Assembly (NCBI GenBank): GCA_017469955.1
Contig: JAFUFJ010000009.1
Span: forward strand, 124,001-188,000
DNA: 64,000 nt
Origin: Prevotella sp.
Lineage (GTDB): Bacteria > Bacteroidota > Bacteroidia > Bacteroidales > Bacteroidaceae
Direction of reading: 5' to 3'
Position numbers and translations under genes: made by a program. Each line of letters opens with the position of its first letter. Position 1 is the first letter of the stretch. The notes under the pieces were generated by a model. It worked only from the letters and a program-made list of their open reading frames with translations. It was not told the origin of the DNA and searched no databases. Of the stretch, positions 46,693 to 55,161 are shown piece by piece.

Positions 46693-48183
46693 ATGGATAA
46701 AAAGATGAAGAATTTTTCAAAGTTTTTGATGAGTGCAATGTGCGTGACTGCACTTGCCTTCTCGGCCGGAGCTTTCTATAAAGCCTATGCTGCCGATCCC
46801 GCAACCACAGTGACTTCAATGCCCGCAGGCCAGCCTGTCGACCTTACCTATGCAGCTGAAAAGGCTCTGCCGGCCGTGGTTCATATCAAGTATGTGCAGA
46901 ATTCAAAGACGCAGATGGTGGAAGTCCAGAGCGACCCGTTCAGCGATTTCTTCTTCGGGAACCCCTTTGGTGACTTTTTTGGCAACCCAAACGGAGGCAG
47001 TACCCAGAAGCGTCCATATAAGACTCCTAAGAAGACTGCCACAGGATCGGGTGTGATCATCACCGCCGACGGCTACATCGTGACCAACAACCATGTCGTC
47101 GAAGGGGCAGACGAACTGACGGTTACGCTGAACGACAACCGCGAGTTCTCGGCACGTATCATTGGAACTGACAAGACAACCGACCTTGCCCTGATCAAGA
47201 TTGACGGCAAGAGCCTGCCTACTTTGCCCATCGGCGACTCTGACAAGGTGAAGGTTGGCGAGTGGGTTATTGCCGTTGGCAACCCATTTGGCTTCAACAG
47301 CACCGTGACGGCCGGCATCATTTCGGCCAAGGCCCGTACGCTTGGTGCCAATGGTGTGGAGTCGTTCATCCAGACTGATGCCGCTATTAATGCCGGTAAC
47401 TCGGGCGGTGCGCTGGTGAACGTGCAGGGCGAACTCGTCGGCATCAATGCCATGCTCTATTCGCAGACGGGCTCCTACTCGGGCTACGGCTTTGCCATTC
47501 CCACCACGATCATGAACAAGGTAGTGGCTGATCTCAAAGAATACGGCACCGTACAGCGTGCTTTACTCGGCATCCATGGTAGTGATGTCCGCGCATATCT
47601 CGACAAAGAGAAGGAGGATGGCAACGAGGTTGATCTCGGGACAAACGACGGAGTCTATGTCGGAGAGGTAGACAATGAAAGCGCAGCTGAGGAGGCTGGT
47701 CTGAAGAAAGGCGATGCCATCGTTGCCATCGACGGCAAGACTGTCACCAAGTTTGCAGAGCTTACTGAGGTGATGGCCAGCAAACGTCCGGGCGACAAAG
47801 TGACGCTTACCTACCTGCGCGACAAGAAAAAGCATACGGTTACCGTCACTTTGAAGAACGCACAAGGCAACACCAAGATCGTAAAGCAGGCCGACCTTGA
47901 CGTGCTCGGAGCCAACTTCCGCGAGGTCACCGAGGCACAAAAGAAGCAGCTCGGCATAAGCTATGGAGTGGAAGTGACGAAGATCAACGCCGGTGCACTG
48001 AAGGATGCCGGCGTAAGCAAGGGCTTTGTCATCCAGGAAGTCAACGATGAAGCCATCAAGACGCTTGAAGACATGCAGAACGCCGTTAAGGCTGCATCGA
48101 CAAGCAAAGACCCAGTGCTCTACATCAAGGGTGTTTGGCCGACCGGCAAGAAGGGCTACTTCGCCGTGGAAATCAGCAAATAG
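46693..48183 (+). CDS. htrA: Periplasmic serine protease Do (HtrA/DegP)
   Basis: This 496-aa quality-control protease has a signal peptide (about 1-33, AYAA), a trypsin-like domain with H134 (NNHVV), D164 (TTDLAL) and S237 (GNSGGAL), and two PDZ domains. A Phe/Gly-rich loop (FFFGNPFGDFFGN) lies near 95, in the position of the regulatory LA loop. It degrades or refolds misfolded envelope proteins. A strong terminator follows. Confidence 0.95.
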   Translation: MDKKMKNFSKFLMSAMCVTALAFSAGAFYKAYAADPATTVTSMPAGQPVDLTYAAEKALPAVVHIKYVQNSKTQMVEVQSDPFSDFFFGNPFGDFFGNPNGGSTQKRPYKTPKKTATGSGVIITADGYIVTNNHVVEGADELTVTLNDNREFSARIIGTDKTTDLALIKIDGKSLPTLPIGDSDKVKVGEWVIAVGNPFGFNSTVTAGIISAKARTLGANGVESFIQTDAAINAGNSGGALVNVQGELVGINAMLYSQTGSYSGYGFAIPTTIMNKVVADLKEYGTVQRALLGIHGSDVRAYLDKEKEDGNEVDLGTNDGVYVGEVDNESAAEEAGLKKGDAIVAIDGKTVTKFAELTEVMASKRPGDKVTLTYLRDKKKHTVTVTLKNAQGNTKIVKQADLDVLGANFREVTEAQKKQLGISYGVEVTKINAGALKDAGVSKGFVIQEVNDEAIKTLEDMQNAVKAASTSKDPVLYIKGVWPTGKKGYFAVEISK

Positions 48184-48206
48184 TCGAAGCCTGACGATAC
48201 CGTCTA

Positions 48207-48245
48207 CAAGGGATTGGCACACCGGGAAGGCGTGCCAATCCCTTG
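48207..48245 (+). terminator. Intrinsic terminator of htrA
   Basis: CAAGGGATTGGCAC (48207-48220) pairs with GTGCCAATCCCTTG (48232-48245), a perfect 14-bp stem with an 11-nt loop, followed by TCTTTTCT. It lies 24 nt after the stop. Confidence 0.85.
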
Positions 48246-48320
48246 TCTTTTCTGCACTTTCAGAAGCCCTTCACGGATGTTCCCAGACCATTGCCGTCCG
48301 CACTTGGCCGGAGCATGGCC

Positions 48321-48430
48321 GAGAAAGCTATCCTTTCAAGGCGAGAAGCCTTAGCTTTCTCACCGATAAACCTATCTTTTCTCACCATTAACTCTATGAC
48401 TTCTCAGGCTGAACCCTATGCTTTCTCAAG
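48321..48430 (+). repeat. Family B intergenic array, copy 2 (5 x 22 bp)
   Basis: Units start at 48321, 48343, 48365, 48387 and 48409. First unit GAGAAAGCTATCCTTTC, last unit beginning CTGAACCCTATGCTTTCTC, matching the first and last units of copy 1 at 42239. It sits between the htrA terminator and the duplicated promoter of the sigma factor gene. Confidence 0.85.
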
Positions 48431-48443
48431 CAGACTGACGGCC

Positions 48444-48513
48444 CTGCATCTCGACATGGAATAGAAAAAGAATCAGAATTCTTTTGTGCAGCGCCCGGCT
48501 ATCTGCTGCTTTG
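48444..48513 (+). promoter_or_regulatory. Degenerate upstream copy of the sigma-gene promoter
   Basis: CTGCATCTCGACAT (48444-48457) is followed by a palindromic AAAAGAAT / ATTCTTTT, TTTG (48483-48486), 19 nt and CTGCTTTG (48506-48513). It copies the sequence at 48538-48601 with 19-nt spacing intact, but the TA of the -7 box is lost. Confidence 0.5.
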
Positions 48514-48537
48514 TCAACAGGAAAGCTGACGAAGCTA

Positions 48538-48601
48538 CTGCATCTCGGCATAAAAAAGAAATGAATTTCTTTTGTTCTGCGCTCGATTATTCGTAACTTT
48601 G
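48538..48601 (+). promoter_or_regulatory. Promoter of the sigma factor gene
   Basis: TTTG (48571-48574), 19 nt, TAACTTTG (48594-48601), preceded by CTGCATCTCGGCAT. The -33 box is the right edge of a near-palindrome AAAAGAAAT-g-AATTTCTTTT (about 48553-48573), which could be an operator. Confidence 0.65.
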
Positions 48602-48646
48602 CATCGGATATGCATTCCATAAGCCTTTAACAGAAAGGAACAAACT

Positions 48647-49492
48647 ATGGTTTCAAGCTCACAACAAGAAAACGCTTCGTTAGAGAAATACCTGCAAGAG
48701 ATTGGCGGAAGCTCGCTGCTTACGCCAGCCGACGAGCAGACACTCTGCAAGAAAGCCGCAGAGGGCGACCATGATGCTGCCGGAAAACTCGTGAATGCCA
48801 ACCTGCGCTTCGTGGTGACCGTAGCCAAGCGATACCAGAATCGAGGCCTGCCTTTGCAAGACCTCGTCAACGAAGGCAACATCGGACTGGTGATGGCTGC
48901 ACACAACATAAAGGCTGACAGCAAAGTCAGGTTTACCAGACATGCCGAGCGTTTCATCCGGCAAAGCATCGAACATGCCATTGCAGAGCAGGGACAACTC
49001 ATCAAGATGCCTGCCGACAGAGTGGCCGATCTGGGACGCATCACACGCGAAAGCCGGCAGTTCGAACAACAGAACGGCCGATGGCCAAACGTGGCAGACA
49101 TCGCTTCTTCCACGGGGATTGCCCATGAAAAAGTAGCTGAAACGCTGGCATCGGGACGACCTCCGCTGTCGGTTGACCAGCCCATAGGCAACGCCAACGG
49201 ACACAATCTGCTTGACATCCTCGAAAACAGCGGCACACCTGCTTCCGACAACGAGGCCGAACAGGCTGACGTCCGACAAGAGACCAACGCCTTGACTGCC
49301 TCGCTCGACGAGCGCGAACGCAACGTCATCCGGGCATATTACGGCTTGGGAGAGCCCGCCATCAGCATGGCCGAGATCGGCATTCGCCATGGAATGAAGC
49401 GCGAAAGGGTGCGCCAGATCAGGGACAAGGCGCTGAGAAAACTGCGAAAACTGCACCGGAAGAGCCACATCAAGACATTCCTTGACAAATAG
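48647..49492 (+). CDS. Divergent RpoD/SigA-like sigma factor
   Basis: This 281-aa protein has sigma-70 regions 1.2 (EKYLQEIGG), 2 (NLRFVVTVAKRYQNRGLPLQ, NEGNIGL), 3 and 4.2 (SMAEIGIRHGMKRERVRQIR, 240-259), and is the length of Bacteroidota primary sigma factors. Region 2.3/2.4, normally YAVWWIRQ, reads HAERFIRQ at 99-106: the tyrosine and both tryptophans that open and read the -7 box are changed. It is therefore probably an alternative (group 2-like) sigma factor rather than the housekeeping one. It has its own duplicated promoter. Confidence 0.85.
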   Translation: MVSSSQQENASLEKYLQEIGGSSLLTPADEQTLCKKAAEGDHDAAGKLVNANLRFVVTVAKRYQNRGLPLQDLVNEGNIGLVMAAHNIKADSKVRFTRHAERFIRQSIEHAIAEQGQLIKMPADRVADLGRITRESRQFEQQNGRWPNVADIASSTGIAHEKVAETLASGRPPLSVDQPIGNANGHNLLDILENSGTPASDNEAEQADVRQETNALTASLDERERNVIRAYYGLGEPAISMAEIGIRHGMKRERVRQIRDKALRKLRKLHRKSHIKTFLDK

Positions 49493-49562
49493 AAAACGGC
49501 CTGAAGCCACACGCCATAGCCCACTCTACGAAACAAAAATCATCATCATAAACACATAAGAC

Positions 49563-50171
49563 ATGAGACTGAGAACACTCACCACTATCCTGTTGGCAGC
49601 AGTAACACTGTCGACAACCGCAGCAAACAAGGACAAGAAGCAGAAACAAGACAGCGGAAAAGGCACCTATATATTCGGATATGCCACCACGTTCACCGAC
49701 TCGGTCATCTACATGACGGAGATACAACGGCTCGACTCGGCCTATATCCTCAAGAATGGGTTCCTCTATAGCCGCGACAGCTATTCCTATTATCTGCACG
49801 ACCACATGGTCAACAAGCTCAATGTCAGCAACGCAATATGTGCAGTATCGTTTGCAAAGAAGCAGAAAAAAATCGAGAAGAAGTATCTCTCGATGAGGAA
49901 AAAATATGCCAATCCCAAACACCCCTACGAGATAAAATACATCAACAACGGCGAGTTTCAGTTCACTGCCGTGCCTGCCGATGAAACAGTCTTGAAGAAA
50001 GATGCGGCATGGAAGGCTGAGATGAAGGCTGCAAAAAAGAAAGCCAAGCAAGAAGCCAAGGAAAACAAGGCTAAGACCAAAGAGGCAAAGAACGCCAGAA
50101 AAACAGCCAACAAAGAAGCCATCAAAGCCCAGAAAGAAAGACATAAGCAGGAAGAAGCTGCCAAGAAATGA
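49563..50171 (+). CDS. Secreted Lys/Ala-rich protein of unknown function
   Basis: This 202-aa protein has a signal peptide (about 1-21, STTAA), a central region with many tyrosines (YIFGYATTFTDS, YSRDSYSYYLHDH) and a C-terminal third of Lys/Ala/Glu-rich helix (about 148-202) resembling a histone tail. I recognise no family. It lies 70 nt after the sigma factor gene and 37 nt before the kinase-like gene, so it may share their transcript. Confidence 0.7.
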   Translation: MRLRTLTTILLAAVTLSTTAANKDKKQKQDSGKGTYIFGYATTFTDSVIYMTEIQRLDSAYILKNGFLYSRDSYSYYLHDHMVNKLNVSNAICAVSFAKKQKKIEKKYLSMRKKYANPKHPYEIKYINNGEFQFTAVPADETVLKKDAAWKAEMKAAKKKAKQEAKENKAKTKEAKNARKTANKEAIKAQKERHKQEEAAKK

Positions 50172-50208
50172 GCTTTCTGGTAAAACCAATCGCTGAGAAA
50201 CAACCGAC

Positions 50209-51114
50209 ATGAGCGAAGACAACGGGCATATCTTCAAGATCGCCGACCACTATGTCAAGATCGTTTTCAAAGGAAACAGCTGCAATTCCATGCAACTGCT
50301 TCCTTCATTTCGGCCGTTTGAGTCGCCGGAAACCATTAGCAATAAGGAACTCTTTTTCCAACTGACTGTCGATGACAGCACTGCTCCCATACCGAAAAGC
50401 GAAAGGGAACGCATCCGCATCTTTGACACCGGCAACGGGAAAACCTCCGTCGACCAGCTGAAAGACGGGGGCTATCAGTACATCATCAAGAACCTCAACG
50501 AGGCCGACTGCTGCCTGCTCATTGCCAATAAAGACTTCACCGACTGCCATTGCGCACTCAATGGCAACTACGTTATGCGCAGTTTCGGGCTCAACAATGC
50601 CCTGATGCTGATCTACGCCTTTGCCGGAAGTCTGCACGACACGCTGCTCATCCACGCCTCGCTCGTGCGCCATCAAGGGCGCGGATATGCCTTTACCGCA
50701 AAAAGTGGCACAGGAAAGAGCACGCATGTGAGCCTGTGGCTGCGCCACATCCCTGACTGTGACCTGATGAATGACGACAATCCTATCATCAGAATCATCG
50801 ACGGGAAGCCGTTCATCTACGGCAGTCCGTGGAGTGGAAAGACTCCATGCTACCGCAACATCAAGGCACCTCTCGGCGCCATCAGTCGAATAGACAGGGC
50901 GAAAAAGAACAGCATTGAAAAGCTCTCGCCTGTCGATTCGTTTGCAACAGTGCTGCCATCCTGCTCAGCAATGAAATGGGACGAGACGCTGTTCAGCCAC
51001 ATCTGCGACACAGTAACACGAGTGGTCGAGACCACAAACGTCTATACCCTTCACTGCCTGCCAGACAAAGAAGCCGCAATAATATGCCATCAGGAACTAA
51101 CAAAACAGAGATAA
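50209..51114 (+). CDS. HPr kinase-like ATP-binding protein
   Basis: This 301-aa protein has a P-loop GTGKST (167-172) preceded by IHASLV and GYAFTAKS, the layout of the HPr kinase / PEP-carboxykinase-like fold, and a later MNDDNPIIR metal motif. HprK-like kinases occur in lasso-peptide and other RiPP clusters, where they phosphorylate a peptide. No HPr gene is near. It overlaps the next gene by 31 nt and belongs to a compact trio with the peptidase-like and PqqD-like genes. Confidence 0.75.
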   Translation: MSEDNGHIFKIADHYVKIVFKGNSCNSMQLLPSFRPFESPETISNKELFFQLTVDDSTAPIPKSERERIRIFDTGNGKTSVDQLKDGGYQYIIKNLNEADCCLLIANKDFTDCHCALNGNYVMRSFGLNNALMLIYAFAGSLHDTLLIHASLVRHQGRGYAFTAKSGTGKSTHVSLWLRHIPDCDLMNDDNPIIRIIDGKPFIYGSPWSGKTPCYRNIKAPLGAISRIDRAKKNSIEKLSPVDSFATVLPSCSAMKWDETLFSHICDTVTRVVETTNVYTLHCLPDKEAAIICHQELTKQR

Positions 51115-51602
51115 GAGAGGTGCAATTCTCGAATGCCGACCTGCTTCCTGAGATCATTCGTCTGATAGAAGAGGGCCATTCGGTGACGCTAAGGCTAAGG
51201 GGTGTCAGCATGAGGCCTTTCCTTGAAGACAACCGAGACAAAGCCTTGCTGACGAGAAGCCTGTCTCCGAAGGTCGGCGAACCTGTGCTGGCAGAGACAG
51301 CACCACGCCACTACGTCCTGCATAGGATCGTCAATATCGACGGCGAGGATGTCACTCTTTTGGGCGACGGTAATCCCATCAGCTACAAGGAGCACTGCAA
51401 ACTAAGTGACATCAAGGCCCATGTTGAGGGATTCTACCGCAAGGGACGCACCAAGATGGATCGAGTTGACGGATGGAAATGGAAGACCTATTCCTGGCTG
51501 TGGATGCACATGTTGCCGTTAAGGCGCTACATGCTGGCCGTCTACCGCAGGCTCATAAGGCTGGAGAACTACCTGAACAGAAGAAGAAACAATAGAAAAT
51601 AG
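51084..51602 (+). CDS. S24/S26-like serine peptidase (Ser-His type)
   Basis: This 172-aa protein has the signal-peptidase fold signature RGVSMRPF with serine 42 and VLHRIV with histidine 80, then LLGDGN. The Ser-His arrangement resembles SipW / ER-type signal peptidases rather than the Ser-Lys type. There is no clear N-terminal anchor; the C-terminal third is Trp/Arg-rich and may touch the membrane. I start at ATG 51084; the frame is open to 50976 but that lies deep inside the kinase gene. Confidence 0.75.
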   Translation: MPSGTNKTEIREVQFSNADLLPEIIRLIEEGHSVTLRLRGVSMRPFLEDNRDKALLTRSLSPKVGEPVLAETAPRHYVLHRIVNIDGEDVTLLGDGNPISYKEHCKLSDIKAHVEGFYRKGRTKMDRVDGWKWKTYSWLWMHMLPLRRYMLAVYRRLIRLENYLNRRRNNRK

Positions 51603-51605
51603 GAC

Positions 51606-51875
51606 ATGAAAGCAAAGAAAGGATTTAATCTTCGCACCGTATGTGGCGAGCAAATCGTCGTGGCTGAAGGCAAGGAAAACATAGACTTCACCAACATTAT
51701 CAGCATGAACGAAAGTGCCGCATACCTGTGGCGCAACATTCAAGGGGAAGACTTCAATGAGGAAACACTGGCCGAACTGCTGGTGAGCGAGTATGAAGTA
51801 GACCGTGAAACGGCTCTGAAAGACTCTAAGACGCTCATCCGCCAATGGCTGGATGCCGGCATCATTGAGGCTTGA
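51606..51875 (+). CDS. PqqD-like peptide-chaperone protein
   Basis: This 89-aa winged-helix protein of the PqqD/RRE type has MNESAAYLWRNIQG, EETLAELLVSEYEVD and LIRQWLDAGII. PqqD domains hold the leader of a ribosomal peptide and hand it to a modifying enzyme. It starts 3 nt after the peptidase-like gene. No precursor peptide or radical-SAM enzyme is seen next to it. Confidence 0.8.
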   Translation: MKAKKGFNLRTVCGEQIVVAEGKENIDFTNIISMNESAAYLWRNIQGEDFNEETLAELLVSEYEVDRETALKDSKTLIRQWLDAGIIEA

Positions 51876-51910
51876 CTGTAAGACTCCTGCAACATGGAGT
51901 ACAGGAAACG

Positions 51911-51947
51911 CCAGAGGGGAACGGCACGATTGGCTGTTCCCCTCTGG
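51911..51947. terminator. Bidirectional terminator
   Basis: CCAGAGGGGAAC (51911-51922) and GTTCCCCTCTGG (51936-51947) form a 12-bp GC-rich stem with a 13-nt loop between two convergent genes. T-runs are weak (TGTTTCTG on plus). Confidence 0.75.
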
Positions 51948-51970
51948 TGTTTCTGCCTATGAAAAGTGTC

Positions 51971-54172
51971 CTATTTCAGTTCAGTTTTGAAGAAGTTGAC
52001 GATTTGACGCATAAGATGCATGCGCGTGTTCCCCCCGTATATGCTGTGGTTACGGTTGGTGTAAAGCAGTTCGCGGAAATCCTTGTCAGCCTGAACGAGG
52101 GCCTCTGAATACTCAAAAGTGTTCTGAGGGTGCACATTGTCATCAGCCAAGCCGTGACAAATGAGCAGTGCTCCGTGCAGCTGCGGTGCCCGTTCAATGG
52201 GATTGACGGCATAGCCGTCGGGGTTTTCCTTCGGTGTACGCATGTAACGTTCGGTATAGATCGTGTCGTAGAACTTCCAGTTTGTCGGCGGGGCAACGGC
52301 TACTCCTGCACGGAACACGCCACGACCCTCGCTCATACTCATCAGCGTATTGAAGCCTCCATAGCTCCATCCCCAGATGCCTATGCGGTCTTTATCGACA
52401 TAAGGCAGCTGACCTAACCAGATGGCAGCCTCCACTTGATCTTTTGATTCCAGGTCGCCCAGGCGAAGATAGGTGCATTTCTCAAACTCAGAACCTCGTC
52501 CTCCTGTGCCACGTCCGTCGACTGTCACGACAATAAAGCCTTGTTGTGCCAGGTAAAAATCGAATGCTCCGCCCTGTCCCATCGAGCCTGCACTCCACGA
52601 GTTGACGACCTGTTGACTGCCGGGACCGCTATACTGATGCATGATGACAGGATATTTTTCCGACGGGTTGAAGTTGGAAGGCTTCACCATCCAGCCGTCA
52701 AGCTTGACGCCTTCCGTGGTCGTAAACGAGAACATCTCCTTGGTTGTAAAGCCGTAGCGAGCCGTTTTCTCGCGCAGCTGCTTATTGTCGACGAGGGTCT
52801 TCAGGGTCTTTCCCTTATTATCGCACAGCGTATAGACGGGCGGAGTGTTGATGTTGCTCCACGTGTTTACATAGTAACGACAGTCACCCGAGAAGACGGC
52901 AGTGTTCCATCCTTCCTGTGAACTAAGGCGATCGGTCTTACCGTTCTTGTGGGCTACATAGAGTTGTCTGTCGTGGGCATTGAGCGAAGCTGCCTGAAAA
53001 TAGACGTCTCCCGTGACCTCGTCGTATCCGTAGACGGCCGTGACATCGTAGCTGTTATTGGTAATGGTGCGCAGAAGCTGTCCGTTAGGATTATACAGAT
53101 AGAGGTTCATGAAGCCGTTACGATCGCTTGGAAGGAGGATGTAGGACTTGCCAATGAGGATTCCTTCGATGGCCTCTTCCTTGACATATTTGTCGATTTT
53201 CTCGTCGATGAGCAGCTGAGCCACCGTGCTTCGCGCATTGACGGCATAGATGCCCAGCTGGTCTTGGTGGCGGTTCAGCGTATAGACGATCACCTTGTCG
53301 GGCTCAGACGAGGGCTTCAGACGGGGAATATAGCCGTCTTCGGGCAGTGGAACCCGCAGCTGCAACGTCTTGTGCGACTTGATGTCATAGCTCCATACCG
53401 TCACCTTCGAGTTGGCTTGGCCGGCCTTTGGATACTTGTAGGAGTAATCTCCTGGATAGTCGGCATACTGGTCCAGCTGGGGTTTCATGCCCCGGAAGAG
53501 CTGCAGGTCATAGGTCTTCACCTGCGACTCGTCCCATCTGACCCAGCAAAGCATCGTGCCGTCGGCTGTGAACTCAAGGGCACGACTGTAGCCGAACTCC
53601 TCTTCATACACCCAATCGGGCACGCCATTGCTCACGAAGCCGAACCTTCCGTCCTTGGTCACCTGGCTTTCGGCACTGTCGTAGAGCAGCTTTACGAGGA
53701 AGATATTGCCCTCTCGCACGAAAGCTATCTGCCTTCCATCGGGACTCCATACCGGCTCTTGCTGCTTGCCTCCGTCAGAAAGTTTCTCCAGTTTGCGACT
53801 GCTGATGGTATAGATATAATAGGCAGCACGGGCCGAACGACGATAGATGCGCTCGGTCTTGGTGCGGATAAGCATCTTGGTTCCGTCGGGTGACAGCTCA
53901 TAACCGTCGAAAGCATCGATCTGCTCGCCCATCGTCTTGCCGACGTCAAAGAGCACAGATGTCAGACCACCCGTCTTGAACGAATACTGTTCGACCCTCT
54001 TTCCGTCGCTGCTGATGCGCGCATACTGGTCGGAACCCGCAATGGGGCGAATGCCACTGATGGCTTCTGCCGAGAACGTTCCCCTCACAACATCGCCTAA
54101 CGATATAGACTCTCCCCATGCCACCGGCACCATTGCCACGGAGACCCATAGAAAAACAAGGATTCTTTTCAT
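51971..54172 (-). CDS. Dipeptidyl peptidase IV family serine protease, second copy
   Basis: This 733-aa secreted S9B protease has a signal peptide (about 1-20), an N-terminal propeller and a C-terminal hydrolase with GWSYGG (nucleophile serine), GLADDNVH and NRNHSI (histidine). It is a distinct paralogue of the protein at 5500-7725. The start at 54178 is a TTG, so I use ATG 54172, which has a GGAG site 8 nt upstream. It stands alone with its own promoter. Confidence 0.92.
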   Translation of the reverse strand: MKRILVFLWVSVAMVPVAWGESISLGDVVRGTFSAEAISGIRPIAGSDQYARISSDGKRVEQYSFKTGGLTSVLFDVGKTMGEQIDAFDGYELSPDGTKMLIRTKTERIYRRSARAAYYIYTISSRKLEKLSDGGKQQEPVWSPDGRQIAFVREGNIFLVKLLYDSAESQVTKDGRFGFVSNGVPDWVYEEEFGYSRALEFTADGTMLCWVRWDESQVKTYDLQLFRGMKPQLDQYADYPGDYSYKYPKAGQANSKVTVWSYDIKSHKTLQLRVPLPEDGYIPRLKPSSEPDKVIVYTLNRHQDQLGIYAVNARSTVAQLLIDEKIDKYVKEEAIEGILIGKSYILLPSDRNGFMNLYLYNPNGQLLRTITNNSYDVTAVYGYDEVTGDVYFQAASLNAHDRQLYVAHKNGKTDRLSSQEGWNTAVFSGDCRYYVNTWSNINTPPVYTLCDNKGKTLKTLVDNKQLREKTARYGFTTKEMFSFTTTEGVKLDGWMVKPSNFNPSEKYPVIMHQYSGPGSQQVVNSWSAGSMGQGGAFDFYLAQQGFIVVTVDGRGTGGRGSEFEKCTYLRLGDLESKDQVEAAIWLGQLPYVDKDRIGIWGWSYGGFNTLMSMSEGRGVFRAGVAVAPPTNWKFYDTIYTERYMRTPKENPDGYAVNPIERAPQLHGALLICHGLADDNVHPQNTFEYSEALVQADKDFRELLYTNRNHSIYGGNTRMHLMRQIVNFFKTELK

Positions 54173-54245
54173 TGTCAATTCTCCTATATATAAAAATGTA
54201 CGCGCGCGGAAATACGTGCATCAAGCTCCACACGCTTTCTGTATG

Positions 54246-54277
54246 CAAAAGTAATCAAAAAACCTTACCCGCGCAAG
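54246..54277 (-). promoter_or_regulatory. Promoter of the second DPP-IV gene
   Basis: Minus-strand CTTG (54277-54274), 20 nt, TACTTTTG (54253-54246); the start codon is about 75 nt further. Confidence 0.5.
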
Positions 54278-54404
54278 CAAAAAGGAAATAATGAGGACAT
54301 TTTCACAAAAGAGAACAGGAAATGCAAACAGCACCGCACTGACCCGAACACAAAGAAAACGGGAAAAAGCAGCATCCGGGAACAGCACTGGCACACATCA
54401 GCGC

Positions 54405-54514
54405 GAGAAAGCTATCCCTTCACCCCGAGAAGTCATAGGATTCTGGCCGAGAAAGGATAGGGTTATCAACAAGAAGGCTAAGACTTCTCGACCAGAACCC
54501 TTAGACTTCTCAAC
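54405..54514 (+). repeat. Family B intergenic array, copy 3 (5 x 22 bp)
   Basis: Units start at 54405, 54427, 54449, 54471 and 54493: GAGAAAGCTATCCCTTC first, CAGAACCCTTAGACTTCTC last, with GAGAAAGGATAGGGTTATC as the middle unit, as in copy 1. It lies in the 54173-54679 gap between two leftward genes. Besides this array, the promoter and one hairpin, the gap shows nothing else. Confidence 0.85.
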
Positions 54515-54614
54515 CGGCATAGCCAGCCTTATGCACCACACCGCTCCCATGTCATCCTCACAAGAACCCGGCAACCTCCCCACGCTTCTGACATCTCAAC
54601 CGCACAAACGAACA

Positions 54615-54648
54615 TGCCCGCAAAACCTTTTCACAGGCTTTGCGGGCA
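54615..54648 (-). terminator. Hairpin terminator of the HAD gene
   Basis: TGCCCGCAAA (54615-54624) pairs with TTTGCGGGCA (54639-54648), a perfect 10-bp stem. It lies 32 nt after the HAD stop and is followed on the minus strand by TGTTCGTTTG. Confidence 0.6.
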
Positions 54649-54679
54649 CATTCTCATGACGCCAGTACCTAATGGCTGG

Positions 54680-55111
54680 CTATCGCGACCACCAATGCTT
54701 CTTCTTCGGAGCCTCATGTTCGGCCAACGAACGGCGGGCAGCCTGCTTGACAAGATCGCTCCACTTCACTCCGTCGTGCACCATCTGGTAGATTTGCCCC
54801 CAGTCGGGCAACCCGCCAACGTTGCGATCGTCAATCCAAAGGTCGGCTTTTATCTTGCGGGAGAAATGGTTGTTGTTGCCTTCTCGCTCTTCAGGATAGT
54901 CACGATTGACCGCCCAGAACTCAACTCCACGCTCCCTGCACCACGCTACTGCCTCTTCAAGCTGCTGCCCTTCACGGACAGTCCATAAGATAAGTTGGTG
55001 ACGTTCCTTAATAAGCATGCGGAGAGTCTCGGTGGCAAACAGGCGTTCGGGGCCTATTTCCGGATAGCGATCCTCAACGATGGTACCGTCAAAATCTACT
55101 GCTATTGTCAT
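54680..55111 (-). CDS. HAD-like hydrolase (BT0820-type)
   Basis: This 143-aa protein has the HAD nucleophile motif DFDGTIVED (D6, D8), WTVRE as motif II and DLWIDDRN as the late metal aspartates. It is a minimal HAD fold without a cap, like the BT0820 group. The C-terminus is basic and Trp-ended. The substrate is unknown. It is the last gene of the exopolysaccharide run, 50 nt after the kinase gene. Confidence 0.75.
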   Translation of the reverse strand: MTIAVDFDGTIVEDRYPEIGPERLFATETLRMLIKERHQLILWTVREGQQLEEAVAWCRERGVEFWAVNRDYPEEREGNNNHFSRKIKADLWIDDRNVGGLPDWGQIYQMVHDGVKWSDLVKQAARRSLAEHEAPKKKHWWSR

Positions 55112-55161
55112 GTCTATACTGAAAATAAAGATGAACTGTCAAACTTTCTCCCTCGCAACCG

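Noticed and set aside
51872..52108. 78-codon open frame after the PqqD-like gene as a peptide precursor
   Set aside because: It runs through the terminator and then antisense to the DPP-IV C-terminus; no leader-like sequence is visible.
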